Assembly (NCBI GenBank): GCA_002449585.1
Contig: DJXD01000079.1
Location: 1-26,482 of the forward strand
Direction of reading: 5' to 3'
Origin: Ruminococcus sp. UBA7013
GTDB taxonomy: Bacteria > Bacillota > Clostridia > Oscillospirales > Ruminococcaceae
DNA: 26,482 bases
Made by a program: the position numbers and the translations under genes. The notes below the pieces were generated by a model, which was given only the letters and a program-made list of their open reading frames with translations, was not told where the DNA came from and made no database searches. Positions within the stretch are counted from its first letter, which is position 1. Every line of letters starts with the position of its first letter. Of this stretch, positions 16,179-23,354 are shown in pieces.

Positions 16179-16536
16179 TCTGATGCAGATGGCCATACAA
16201 GCCAGAAATCAGGCATATTGCAAATATTCAGGATTTGCAGTAGGAGCGGCACTCCTGACAGAATCCGGAGAGATTTATACAGGATGTAATATTGAAAATG
16301 CTTCTTATTCGCTGACAATCTGCGCTGAACGGACAGCATTTTTCAAAGCCATTTCTGATGGGCATAAGAAATTCAAGGCCATTGCGATTGCAGGGGGGAA
16401 TCTTTCAGAATCTTGTCCGCCATGTGGTGCATGTCGGCAGGTGATGAGAGAATTCTGTGAAGAGGATTTTGAGATCATTCTGAAAGATCGGATATATACG
16501 CTTAGGGAGCTTCTTCCCGTGTCATTTGCGTTATAA
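16171..16536 (+). CDS. cdd: Cytidine deaminase
   Basis: 121 aa. It converts cytidine and deoxycytidine to uridine forms in pyrimidine salvage. The zinc site is complete: Cys51-Ala-Glu53 (ICAER) and Cys85/Cys88 (PCGACRQ). KYSGFAVGAAL and GCNIENASYS match the family. I chose the ATG at 16171 because the N-terminus then aligns with Bacillus Cdd and overlaps the ychF stop by 8 bp. An ATG at 16144 or TTG codons at 16153/16156, the latter placed well after AGGATGGTGA, are alternatives that add up to nine residues. It is slightly shorter at the C-terminus than Bacillus Cdd. It is last in the EAL-ychF-cdd string. Confidence 0.95.
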   Translation: MSDLMQMAIQARNQAYCKYSGFAVGAALLTESGEIYTGCNIENASYSLTICAERTAFFKAISDGHKKFKAIAIAGGNLSESCPPCGACRQVMREFCEEDFEIILKDRIYTLRELLPVSFAL

Positions 16537-16576
16537 AAAAGCAAAGCCGGCTTCTAAGAAAGCCGGCCTTGCTTTA
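16535..16576. terminator. Convergent terminator between cdd and the dockerin gene
   Basis: A ~16-bp stem (AAAGCAAAGCCGGCTT against AAGCCGGCCTTGCTTT) has one mismatch and a short loop. A T-rich tract is strong on the minus strand and weaker on the plus strand. It lies just past both converging genes. Confidence 0.85.
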
Positions 16577-16602
16577 TATTATGGAGGTATCACTAAAATT
16601 CG

Positions 16603-19029
16603 TTATTTAATCGGGAAGTCATCTGCTGTCAGCAGTCTGATGATTAATTTCATGATATTCAGAGAGTCATTAGAATCCGGTCTGCCATTGACATCGACAT
16701 CAGCATTTGCAAATCCCTGAGCGGTCAGTTCAGCCTTGCCATAGATGGCTTTATTCAGGAGGATAACATCCATGATATTGACAACGCCATCTTCATTGAC
16801 ATCGCCGTATTTGCTAGCGGTGACAGGTTCTGTTGTGGGTTCAGTCGTTTCTTCTTCTGTTTCATGATAGAATACTTCAACAGATTTGAGGGTTACAGAA
16901 TCCAGTTCTGTTTCACCCTTACCGCCGTACCAATAGCCAAACTGGAGATTGCCATATTCTTCGTTAATATCTGCGCCAGCAGGAACGATCCAAGCAATTT
17001 CCACATCACCGGAAGCGGTATTTGTGACAACATAGTCCCAATTTTCTGTTTCAGAAGACCACTGTTTCCAATCTTCGCCGATGGATGCGCCAATGCCATA
17101 GACTAATTTTTCCAGATCCTGAGAAGCGGACACAGTGAAGACAACAGCTTTGACATCATCAGCAGCAGTCAGACCCAGATCATCAATAAAGCTGATTTCT
17201 CCGGACATATCACCAGCTTTGATAGATTTGTTGACTTCTGTTTTCTTGCTGGCGGTATAATCAAATGTCTGATTTTCAGTATAAGTCAGCACACCGCCCA
17301 TCATGTCAACGGTATCGATTTCAACATAATCTTCTTCTGTATTTTCAACGCCATACCAGTATTGGAAAGAGATTTCACCGTCTGTTTCATAGGGTTTTAC
17401 TTCTTCGGGAACGTCCCAGATCACACTGAAATAAGAGCCAAGTTGATTATCTTCATTAGACAGCCAGTAGCCATAACCGGGAGTGATGCCGAATTCTACG
17501 CCAGCGGCTTCATATTCTTCAATTTTCTCTTCGCCCATATCGTTATACCAGTAGCCTGCATTTTCTGAGATAGAAACACCGGCTTTGGTTTTAGCGGCTT
17601 CTGTATCAGCAGGCGAGCCATTCTGGACATTCAAGCCGCCGCCATACATGAAATTCTTGACATCCTGTTCACTCTTGATGGTGACTTGCAGGGATTCAAC
17701 TGTGATATTACCTTTTGCGCCGATGCCGCTAACGCCGAAATCCTGGAATTTGAATTTATGGCTGTTGATCGGATCTGTACCCTCGACAGGGGAAACGCCC
17801 TGTTCAGCATAATATTCTTCGTCATAACCTCTTGTGAGGGTGAGAGGAGTTTCAAATTCAAGCTGACGAGCCTGTGTAGCTGTCATAGTGCCAGTACCAT
17901 CGCCATTATCAGTGAAAGACCAAGTGCCGCTCTTGCCATTTGTAGTAGTCTGGCCATCTTTTTTAGCGAGTTTATGCTGATCTTCTTCTGTAGTAGGTTC
18001 AGTTGTATCAGGCGTAGTGGGCTCAGCATTGCCATTTGCAACGATAGATTTAATTGCGATGGTATTGCCTGCGCTATAGTAATTTCTGAATTCGAATTCA
18101 CCGGGATATTCAGATGTAGCAGGGTCATATTTCAGATCCAGCTTAGAAGTATCGATTACAATCACAGCTTGACCATCCACAGCAGCGGCCTGAGTGCCAG
18201 CTACTTCGACAGTACCGCCTTTTGTATCCACCCAGGACTTACCATCCCATTCCATCCAATAGGGGGAATCTTTGATGCCGATGCCGAAGCCATAGGAGAG
18301 ATTGCCGGAATAATCACCTGTATCAAGTGTGATGGTGATATTCTTGATACCACTAGAAGCGAGATCAGCAGTATTACCTCTGTACTTGCTGGAGTCAGAT
18401 GTTGTATCATCTGTGAGAGCAGTAGAACCACTGCCGGAAGAAGGTTGTGTTTTGTCTTCTGTAGGTGCAGTAGTTTCAGAAGGAGTAGTAGCAGTATCAT
18501 CATTAGCAGCGGCAGAAATTACGGTGATTGTGCCAGTTTTATTGCTATAATAATTTCTGAACTGGAATTCACCGGGATATTTTTCTGTAGCCGGGTCATA
18601 TTTGAGATTCAAGCTAGATGTATCAATCGTGATGGTAAATTCTTCACCGGAAGTAACAGGAACAGAAGTGCCAGGAACTTCGACAGTGCCATCCTTGGTA
18701 TCTACCCAGGACTTGCCATCCCATTCCATCCAATAGGGAGCGTCAGCCGTACCGATGCCGAAGCCATAGGAGAAATTACCAGTATAATCAGCCTTGAGGG
18801 TGAATGTAATTTTCTTGATACCACTATCAGCGAGATCAGCAGTATAGCCTTTATAGACATTAGAGCCTTCTGTTTCAGGCAGAGCCTTATTGATTGTCAC
18901 GGCGGCGGCGGAAGCTGTCAGGGTAGAGGTCTGCACCATAGACGGGAATGTCACGGACGCAGCAGAGATGCACATAATGGCAGCGATGGCAGCAGCTCTC
19001 ATGCGGTTGGTCATGCTTCTTGAAATCAT
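16603..19029 (-). CDS. Secreted dockerin protein with four related beta-rich modules, no catalytic domain seen
   Basis: 808 aa from the ATG at 19027-19029, which follows AAAGGAAG; an ATG at 19062 lies before that site and is rejected. After a signal peptide (~1-42, ending in ALA-like SASAAA) come modules at ~59-175, 216-334, ~360-590 and ~595-725, separated by Thr/Pro/Glu linkers. Modules 1 and 2 are near duplicates (PYWMEWDGKSWVDT in both). All four share a YG(F/I)G-type strand and end in an aromatic strand (FRNYY, FRNYY, FQYWY, FGYWY). Residues ~740-807 form a dockerin: calcium loop DVNEDGVVNIMD, then a second, irregular loop (DVNGRPDSNDSLNIM). Dockerins bind cohesins in cellulosome- or amylosome-like complexes. 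The modules look like carbohydrate-binding modules, but the family and ligand are unassigned. Confidence 0.92.
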   Translation of the reverse strand: MISRSMTNRMRAAAIAAIMCISAASVTFPSMVQTSTLTASAAAVTINKALPETEGSNVYKGYTADLADSGIKKITFTLKADYTGNFSYGFGIGTADAPYWMEWDGKSWVDTKDGTVEVPGTSVPVTSGEEFTITIDTSSLNLKYDPATEKYPGEFQFRNYYSNKTGTITVISAAANDDTATTPSETTAPTEDKTQPSSGSGSTALTDDTTSDSSKYRGNTADLASSGIKNITITLDTGDYSGNLSYGFGIGIKDSPYWMEWDGKSWVDTKGGTVEVAGTQAAAVDGQAVIVIDTSKLDLKYDPATSEYPGEFEFRNYYSAGNTIAIKSIVANGNAEPTTPDTTEPTTEEDQHKLAKKDGQTTTNGKSGTWSFTDNGDGTGTMTATQARQLEFETPLTLTRGYDEEYYAEQGVSPVEGTDPINSHKFKFQDFGVSGIGAKGNITVESLQVTIKSEQDVKNFMYGGGLNVQNGSPADTEAAKTKAGVSISENAGYWYNDMGEEKIEEYEAAGVEFGITPGYGYWLSNEDNQLGSYFSVIWDVPEEVKPYETDGEISFQYWYGVENTEEDYVEIDTVDMMGGVLTYTENQTFDYTASKKTEVNKSIKAGDMSGEISFIDDLGLTAADDVKAVVFTVSASQDLEKLVYGIGASIGEDWKQWSSETENWDYVVTNTASGDVEIAWIVPAGADINEEYGNLQFGYWYGGKGETELDSVTLKSVEVFYHETEEETTEPTTEPVTASKYGDVNEDGVVNIMDVILLNKAIYGKAELTAQGFANADVDVNGRPDSNDSLNIMKLIIRLLTADDFPIK
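18028..18855 (-). repeat. Internal duplication in the dockerin gene (two ~350-bp units, ~474-bp offset)
   Basis: The segments coding modules 1 (18505-18855) and 2 (18028-18384) match closely in DNA; for example, CCCATTCCATCCAATAGGG occurs in both. The high DNA identity shows a recent duplication or gene conversion. Confidence 0.85.
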
Positions 19030-19133
19030 GATAAATCTTCCTTTCATAAATATAAAAATCACTTGCGGATCATAACGAACAAATTTGATTGCACAGGGTA
19101 ATAAATTTTAGTCACTGTGCTGTCTGTAATATT

Positions 19134-19142
19134 ATTATAGCA
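19134..19142 (-). promoter_or_regulatory. Extended -10 promoter of the dockerin gene
   Basis: Minus strand TGC-TATAAT (19134-19142). There is no good -35: the hexamer 17 bp upstream is ACAAAT. The expected start is ~19127, giving a ~98-nt leader. Confidence 0.6.
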
Positions 19143-19158
19143 TATTTCAGAACAGAAT

Positions 19159-19248
19159 TTGTGAACAATTTATGAAATTTATGAATTTTCCGGAAATTTT
19201 ATGTAGAAATTTTTTTCACAAATTCGTGAATGATAACCAAATTGTGAA
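19159..19248. promoter_or_regulatory. Three TTGTGAA boxes upstream of the dockerin gene
   Basis: TTGTGAA occurs at 19159-19165 (overlapping the -35 position) and 19242-19248, and inverted at 19215-19221. The middle copy belongs to the near-palindrome TTCACAAATTCGTGAA (19215-19230). This is a candidate operator cluster. The rest of the 19030-19338 gap is AT-rich, with the recR terminator at its right end. Confidence 0.4.
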
Positions 19249-19297
19249 TAATTTTAGTATTAATTTAAGAATTGATTCAAATATTTGACAAAATAGT

Positions 19298-19333
19298 GAA
19301 AAAATACCCATTCTGCAATATCACAGAATGGGC
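19298..19333 (-). terminator. Terminator of the dnaX-ebfC-recR operon
   Basis: CCCATTCTG (19324-19332 read on the minus strand) pairs perfectly with CAGAATGGG (19307-19315), followed on the minus strand by TATTTTTTC. It starts 6 bp past the recR stop. Confidence 0.9.
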
Positions 19334-19338
19334 ATGAT

Positions 19339-19941
19339 TTACATGAGATTTCTATTTTCAAGGGCTTTGTATAACGTGATTTCATCAGCATATTCCAGCT
19401 GACCGCCCACAGGAAGACCAAAGGCCAGACGGGTGACTTTGACATTCAGGGGTTTGAGAAGCTGAGAAAGATAAGCAGCGGTGGCATCCCCTTCTACAGT
19501 GGGATTTGTCGCCATAATGACCTCTTGAATTGTGCCGCTCTGCACTCTTGCCACTAATGAACGGATTTTTAAATCATCAGGGAGAATATTCCGCATTGGT
19601 GAGATCAGCCCATGCAGTACATGATAAACACCTTTGTATTCGCCAGTGCGTTCAAATGCAGAAATATCTTTTGGAGTTTCCACAACGCAGATCACAGAAG
19701 CATTCCGGCTTTCATCACTGCATATGGGACAAAGATCCTGATCTGTGAGATTTTCACAGCATTGACAATAATGGACTTTTGTCCGGGCTTCCAGCAATGC
19801 ATTTGCAAATGTGCTGACTTCTTCCGGCGGCATGGACATGACATGATAAGCAAGCCGGGCGGCGGATTTCATCCCGATACCCGGCAGTTTTGCAAATTGT
19901 TCTGTCAATACAGTCAGCGGCAATGCGTCATAGCCTGCCAT
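19339..19941 (-). CDS. recR: Recombination mediator RecR
   Basis: 200 aa, standard length. It acts with RecF/RecO in loading RecA at gaps. A helix-hairpin-helix (LPGIGMKSAARLA, 19-31) is followed by a C4 zinc site (Cys59, Cys62, Cys71, Cys74), then a Toprim domain (ICVVETPKDISAFERTG, 84-100, and the GxxHVLHG stretch), and finally RLAFGLPVGGQLEYAD. The start is 3 bp after the ebfC stop and has a weak ribosome site, so translation is probably coupled. Last gene of the SRP RNA-dnaX-ebfC-recR order. Confidence 0.97.
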   Translation of the reverse strand: MAGYDALPLTVLTEQFAKLPGIGMKSAARLAYHVMSMPPEEVSTFANALLEARTKVHYCQCCENLTDQDLCPICSDESRNASVICVVETPKDISAFERTGEYKGVYHVLHGLISPMRNILPDDLKIRSLVARVQSGTIQEVIMATNPTVEGDATAAYLSQLLKPLNVKVTRLAFGLPVGGQLEYADEITLYKALENRNLM

Positions 19942-19944
19942 GGA

Positions 19945-20295
19945 TTAAAACAGGCCAGGCAGAGAAACACCGCCCGTGATCTTGCTCATTTCTTCCTCTG
20001 TTGTCTGTTCAATCTGTTCCACAGCTTCATTGACAACGCTGATAATTAGATCTTGTAATGTTTCTGCATCTTCGGGATCAATGACTTCTTTCTGAATTGT
20101 CAGGGATTTGATGGTTTTTTTGCCAGTCATGACGAGTTCCACTGCGCCGCCGCCTGCGGTTGCAGTAAATTCACGGGCTTCAATATCGTCTTGCAGTTCT
20201 GTAATTTGATCCTGCATTTTCTGTGCCTGACGGATCATAGAATTCATATTCTGGGCATTATTCTGATTTGCCCCTCTTGGGATTCTTGCTCTCAT
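19945..20295 (-). CDS. ebfC: YbaB/EbfC nucleoid-associated protein
   Basis: 116 aa. Small dimeric DNA-binding protein of the YbaB/EbfC family. The sequence shows MIRQAQKMQDQITELQDDIEA as a coiled-coil helix near residue 20, then the conserved TATAGGGAVELVMTGKKTI beta-sheet part and the I(D/N)PED motif near 82. The ATG follows AAAGGAG at 8 nt. The gene sits between dnaX and recR, a location kept across Firmicutes. The N-terminal basic stretch RARIPRG is common in the family. Confidence 0.95.
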   Translation of the reverse strand: MRARIPRGANQNNAQNMNSMIRQAQKMQDQITELQDDIEAREFTATAGGGAVELVMTGKKTIKSLTIQKEVIDPEDAETLQDLIISVVNEAVEQIEQTTEEEMSKITGGVSLPGLF

Positions 20296-20330
20296 AAGAT
20301 AAACTCCTTTTTGATTTTAATTATTTTAAT

Positions 20331-21902
20331 TTATGTGACAGCGTTTGTAGGAATACCGCTGTTTTTAGCATTTTTTAATAATTCTTCAATTGGTCGGGGC
20401 TTTACGGCCTCAGCGGAACATTTTGCCCGGACAACATAGGGTTTTCCCATGACTTCCCGGATTGCCTGGCTAAGAGATTTGGCATTTTCTTTTTTTCTGA
20501 ACATTTCCATAAAGAACGTATTTTCAGCAGTGATCAGTATAATATTGGCATATGCAGAAGCAGTAGAATTTGCCAGTGTCCCACGCAGACCCGGATTTAA
20601 TTTTTGACAATGTTCGAGAATTTCTGCCCATTGGGTGACGGGCTGAAAATCGCTTAATTTTAATTTAGAGAAATCAGCTTCTGGTTTGGGATCAGGTTCA
20701 GGAGAAGCCTGGGGCTTCATGAGGGGATGTTCTGGTGGTTCTGGCTGATGCTGTTCCAGCTGTTTGATTCTGTCAGAAAGAAATTGCAATTCTGCATTGC
20801 TGACAGAAGATTGTAGCACCGGATGCGGATCACAAAGCCGGATCAGAGAAATTTCTAATTCGACACGAGGGATAATGGCTCTTGCCATGCGAACCCGACA
20901 ATTTTGGAGAATGGTTAGATTCTGCATGATCTGGGAGAGATCCTGTCCGGCCGTGAGCGTTTGCAATGCCGGAATTTCTTCTGCCATACAGTGCAATAAT
21001 GCCGTGTCCCCTGTGGATTTTAATAAAAGCATATCCCGGAACATGAGAATTAATTCTTCACATAGCCTTTGCAGATCTTTGGAAGTATCATATAATTCTG
21101 CTATGATCGTTAAGGCCTGAGCGGTATTCTGTTCAGAAATCGCTGTGAGCAGTTTGAGCAGATAATCACGTCCAGCTGCTCCAGCGGCTTCCGCAGTGAT
21201 CTGTGCAGTGATGGTTTCCCCACAAGCAGCGCATCGATCAAGAAGAGAGATAGCATCACGCATTCCGCCGTCAGATAATCTTGCCATGAGTTCAGCGGCT
21301 TCAGGGGTAAGGGAAATCTGTTCTTCCTGTGCGATATGCATGAGACGGGAAACAAGATCTTTCTGCTGGATTCTTCGGAAATCATAACGCTGACAACGGG
21401 AAATAATTGTTGCCGGGACTTTATGAATTTCAGTTGTTGCGAGAATAAATTTCACATAATCGGGAGGCTCTTCCATAATTTTGAGCAAAGCATTAAAGGC
21501 ACTAGCGGAGAGCATATGCACCTCATCTATAATATAGATTTTATATTTGCATCGTTCTGGGGTATAAACAGTAGCCTCACGGAGATCACGAATATCTTCG
21601 ACACTATTATTAGAAGCGGCATCAATTTCGACAAGATCCGAGAGAATATTTTTTTCTGCATCCTGACAAATGGCGCATGTGAGACAAGGATTCCCATCAG
21701 GGAGAGGATGCTCACAGTTAACAGCTTTGGCAAGGATACGGGCGCATGTTGTTTTTCCTGTACCTCTTGCGCCTGTGAAGAGATACGCATGAGCAGTAGT
21801 TCCGGATTTGACCTGATTTTGCAAAGTGGTTGTAATCATGGGCTGAGAGAGAACATCAGTAAAGCGGAGCGGCCGCCATTTTCTGTATAAAGCCTGATAC
21901 AT
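20331..21902 (-). CDS. dnaX: DNA polymerase III subunit gamma/tau
   Basis: 523 aa from the ATG at 21900-21902, which follows GGAAAGGGG; upstream extension of the frame would run into the SRP RNA and is rejected. It is the clamp-loader ATPase. N-terminal MYQALYRKWRP, Walker A GARGTGKT (44-51), zinc module Cys63/Cys73/Cys76/Cys79, Walker B IIDEVH (124-129) and the SRC arginine finger (168-170) are intact. The C-terminal third (~380-523) has a charged Pro/Glu/Lys-rich hinge and the tau-like end that contacts the polymerase. I did not find an obvious slippery site that would make a short gamma form. Confidence 0.96.
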   Translation of the reverse strand: MYQALYRKWRPLRFTDVLSQPMITTTLQNQVKSGTTAHAYLFTGARGTGKTTCARILAKAVNCEHPLPDGNPCLTCAICQDAEKNILSDLVEIDAASNNSVEDIRDLREATVYTPERCKYKIYIIDEVHMLSASAFNALLKIMEEPPDYVKFILATTEIHKVPATIISRCQRYDFRRIQQKDLVSRLMHIAQEEQISLTPEAAELMARLSDGGMRDAISLLDRCAACGETITAQITAEAAGAAGRDYLLKLLTAISEQNTAQALTIIAELYDTSKDLQRLCEELILMFRDMLLLKSTGDTALLHCMAEEIPALQTLTAGQDLSQIMQNLTILQNCRVRMARAIIPRVELEISLIRLCDPHPVLQSSVSNAELQFLSDRIKQLEQHQPEPPEHPLMKPQASPEPDPKPEADFSKLKLSDFQPVTQWAEILEHCQKLNPGLRGTLANSTASAYANIILITAENTFFMEMFRKKENAKSLSQAIREVMGKPYVVRAKCSAEAVKPRPIEELLKNAKNSGIPTNAVT

Positions 21903-21924
21903 GAAAGTGCCCCTTTCCGGATTC

Positions 21925-21950
21925 AAAAAAATTTTCGGAACATAGGTGTG
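21925..21950 (-). terminator. Possible attenuating terminator at the SRP RNA 3' end
   Basis: The closing stem of the SRP RNA is followed on the minus strand by AAAA and seven T (21925-21931), upstream of the dnaX ribosome site. Partial readthrough would link dnaX to the SRP promoter. Confidence 0.5.
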
Positions 21951-22058
21951 CAGGCTGACTGCGGCACATGAGACAAACCGCTTAATGCTGCTCGGTGCCC
22001 CGCCTGACATGGTTCACGGTGCTGCATTGCACAGGGCCCACACACCTATATTCCGAAC
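21934..22058 (-). ncRNA. ffs: Signal recognition particle RNA (small bacterial type)
   Basis: ~125 nt. The ends TTCGGAATATAGGTGTG and CACACCTATGTTCCGAA pair along 17 bp with one G-U. The domain IV core is visible as GTCAGG...AGCAGC, with a CGG/CCG stem closing a GGCA tetraloop. The RNA binds Ffh and targets nascent membrane and secreted proteins. The location directly upstream of dnaX matches the scr-dnaX arrangement of Bacillus. A ~30-nt precursor leader is expected from the promoter position. Confidence 0.93.
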
Positions 22059-22097
22059 TGATAAGAAAGACTATAATGAGATCTAACTCCATTTTTT

Positions 22098-22126
22098 ATT
22101 ATATCACATTTTTATGAAAATGTCAA
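22098..22126 (-). promoter_or_regulatory. Consensus promoter of SRP RNA and dnaX operon
   Basis: Minus strand TTGACA (22121-22126), a 17-bp spacer and TATAAT (22098-22103): a perfect SigA consensus, as expected for an abundant stable RNA. Confidence 0.93.
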
Positions 22127-22293
22127 GAGTTTTTTGCCGCCCCATACTGTGAAAATAGTATAGCATAATTTCTGAAAAAATGCAAGAGCCAGACAGGAAT
22201 TTTATTTTCTCTGGAATACTTTTGTTGATTTTAACGAAAAAGAAGCTGAAAATTTGTGCAGGTATACGAAAATTTTTAATTTTGAAAAAAGGC

Positions 22294-22322
22294 TTGTCAC
22301 AACGTGAATTTTCTGGTATAAT
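22294..22322 (+). promoter_or_regulatory. Strong extended -10 promoter of a small RNA
   Basis: TTGTCA (22294-22299), a 17-bp spacer and TATAAT (22317-22322) preceded by TGG (an extended -10). It points to the right, with no conventional gene before the terminator at 22422. Confidence 0.8.
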
Positions 22323-22328
22323 AATAAA

Positions 22329-22454
22329 AGGAAAATGATTTCTAACCTCTTTCTCTTATTTTTGCTGAAAAAGGCGTGGCGGCTGTCATGTCTTTTTCAC
22401 TTTTGTAAAATTGCATAATACAAGGGCATTTCTGAATAGAAACGCCCTTTTTTT
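22329..22454 (+). ncRNA. Candidate ~126-nt structured small RNA
   Basis: It is bounded by the promoter at 22294-22322 and the terminator at 22422-22454. Inside is a 15-bp hairpin, TGAAAAAGGCGTGGC (22366-22380) against GTCATGTCTTTTTCA (22385-22399), loop GGCT. Three of its pairs are G-U wobbles that pair only in the plus-strand RNA. I do not recognise the family; it lacks the 6S RNA bubble layout and length. A 27-codon ORF (22335-22418) lies inside with poor start spacing. Confidence 0.55.
22422..22454 (+). terminator. Terminator of the small RNA
   Basis: AAGGGCATTTCT and AGAAACGCCCTT pair over 12 positions with one mismatch around a GAAT loop, followed by about eight T on the plus strand. 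No T run follows on the minus strand, so it serves rightward transcription. Confidence 0.9.
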
Positions 22455-22463
22455 ATGGATAAA

Positions 22464-23126
22464 TTATTTTTTCTTTGCGTTTTTTCTGGCTGTTTTGCCT
22501 TTTGTGGCGGCAGATTTTGCAGTAGTTTTAGTAGATTTTTCAGCCTTAGGAGGAGCAGCAGGTTTATCCTCTGTTTTTGCAGCAGGAGCAGGCTGTTCCT
22601 CTACTTTTTCAGCAGGAGCAGCGGCTTCTTTTACAGGCTTTGTAGGTTCTGCCTTTTTAGATTCTGTTACTTCTGCGGTTTCTTTGCTCTTTTCTTTTTT
22701 AGCGGCTTTCTTGGTTTCCGGAGCAGGAGCTTCCTCGATTTTTTCAGCTTCCGGAGCAGGTTCTTCTGTCTTGGTCTTAGCAGTTTTTTTAGCGGCGGTT
22801 TTCTTAACAGGAAGAACGGAATCCAGTGTCAGTGCTTTCTCCCAATCGCCTTCATGTGCAATTTTGCCGTCAACAGTAGCGGCTTCCAGCTTGATTTTAC
22901 CCTGTACAAACTCCAGAACATCAGCACCATCAGCAATGAGCAGGAAATCACGGTCATTATAATCAAAAGGTTCTGCCTTGATTGCACCGTCTTTGATTTC
23001 AATGTAGAATGCGCCTTCTGCTTCTCCAGTAACATTTACCTGAGCGGCAATATGTTCTGTTACGGCGGAAGCATCTGCTTTTTTCAGTGCGGTTTGTACT
23101 TTCTTTACCAGTTCCTGATAAGTCAT
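22464..23126 (-). CDS. SCP2-like small domain with long Lys/Ala/Pro/Glu tail
   Basis: 220 aa from the ATG at 23124-23126, which follows AAAGGTGA; an upstream ATG at 23201 would place the ribosome site inside the gene. Residues 1-105 resemble an SCP2 sterol-carrier-like fold (GAFYIEIKDGAIKAEPFDYNDRDFLLIADGADVLEFVQGKIKLEAATVDGKI, here described in part), which usually binds lipid-like ligands. Residues ~107-220 are low-complexity, with TAAKKTAKTKTEE, PAPEAEK and PKAEKSTKTTAKSA repeats and a strongly basic end (KGKTARKNAKKK). The tail resembles histone H1-like or ribosome/DNA-associating tails. No signal peptide. The gene is monocistronic with a consensus promoter. The function is unknown; the SCP2 call is moderate. 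Confidence 0.85.
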   Translation of the reverse strand: MTYQELVKKVQTALKKADASAVTEHIAAQVNVTGEAEGAFYIEIKDGAIKAEPFDYNDRDFLLIADGADVLEFVQGKIKLEAATVDGKIAHEGDWEKALTLDSVLPVKKTAAKKTAKTKTEEPAPEAEKIEEAPAPETKKAAKKEKSKETAEVTESKKAEPTKPVKEAAAPAEKVEEQPAPAAKTEDKPAAPPKAEKSTKTTAKSAATKGKTARKNAKKK

Positions 23127-23211
23127 ACTCTCTTTCACCTTTCTTTTTTTCAGTGCAGCGAGCGCAGAAAAGGCGCACAGCCGCAATTTTGAATAAATCA
23201 TTTATGGTTTT

Positions 23212-23240
23212 ATTATACAGGATATTAAAGCATTCGTCAA
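23212..23240 (-). promoter_or_regulatory. SigA promoter of the SCP2-like gene
   Basis: Minus strand TTGACG (23235-23240), a 17-bp spacer and TATAAT (23212-23217). The expected start is ~23205, an ~80-nt leader. Confidence 0.88.
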
Positions 23241-23354
23241 TGAAAAAACGGAATTTTCTCTATTTGACACAACTTTTTCTGAATTCGTCTTTTTTTTTTG
23301 GTGAAAAATTCAAATTTTTTTGCTTTTCATAAGGGAATAGCAGGGCTTTGCGAT

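Noticed and set aside
17686..19023. Long 445-codon open frame on the plus strand opposite the dockerin gene
   Set aside because: It mirrors the coding bias of the real minus-strand gene. It has no ribosome site, and its protein is an unlikely Ser/Ile/Cys-rich sequence.
19159..19248. Rex (NADH-sensing) operators
   Set aside because: The TTGTGAA half-sites match half of the Rex consensus, but no copy is followed by the inverted half after 4 bp. The glgA palindrome likewise has the wrong spacing.
21903..22010. N-terminal extension of dnaX by 36 codons
   Set aside because: The extension lies in the SRP RNA, and the ribosome site and MYQALYRKWRP start fit the ATG at 21900-21902.
22329..22454. 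6S RNA
   Set aside because: The transcript is too short and lacks a large central bubble flanked by long end-to-end pairing.
22455..23192. 245-codon plus-strand frame opposite the SCP2-like gene
   Set aside because: The Phe/Cys-rich product is the antisense of the Lys/Ala/Glu-rich tail. No promoter or ribosome site supports it, whereas the minus strand has both.
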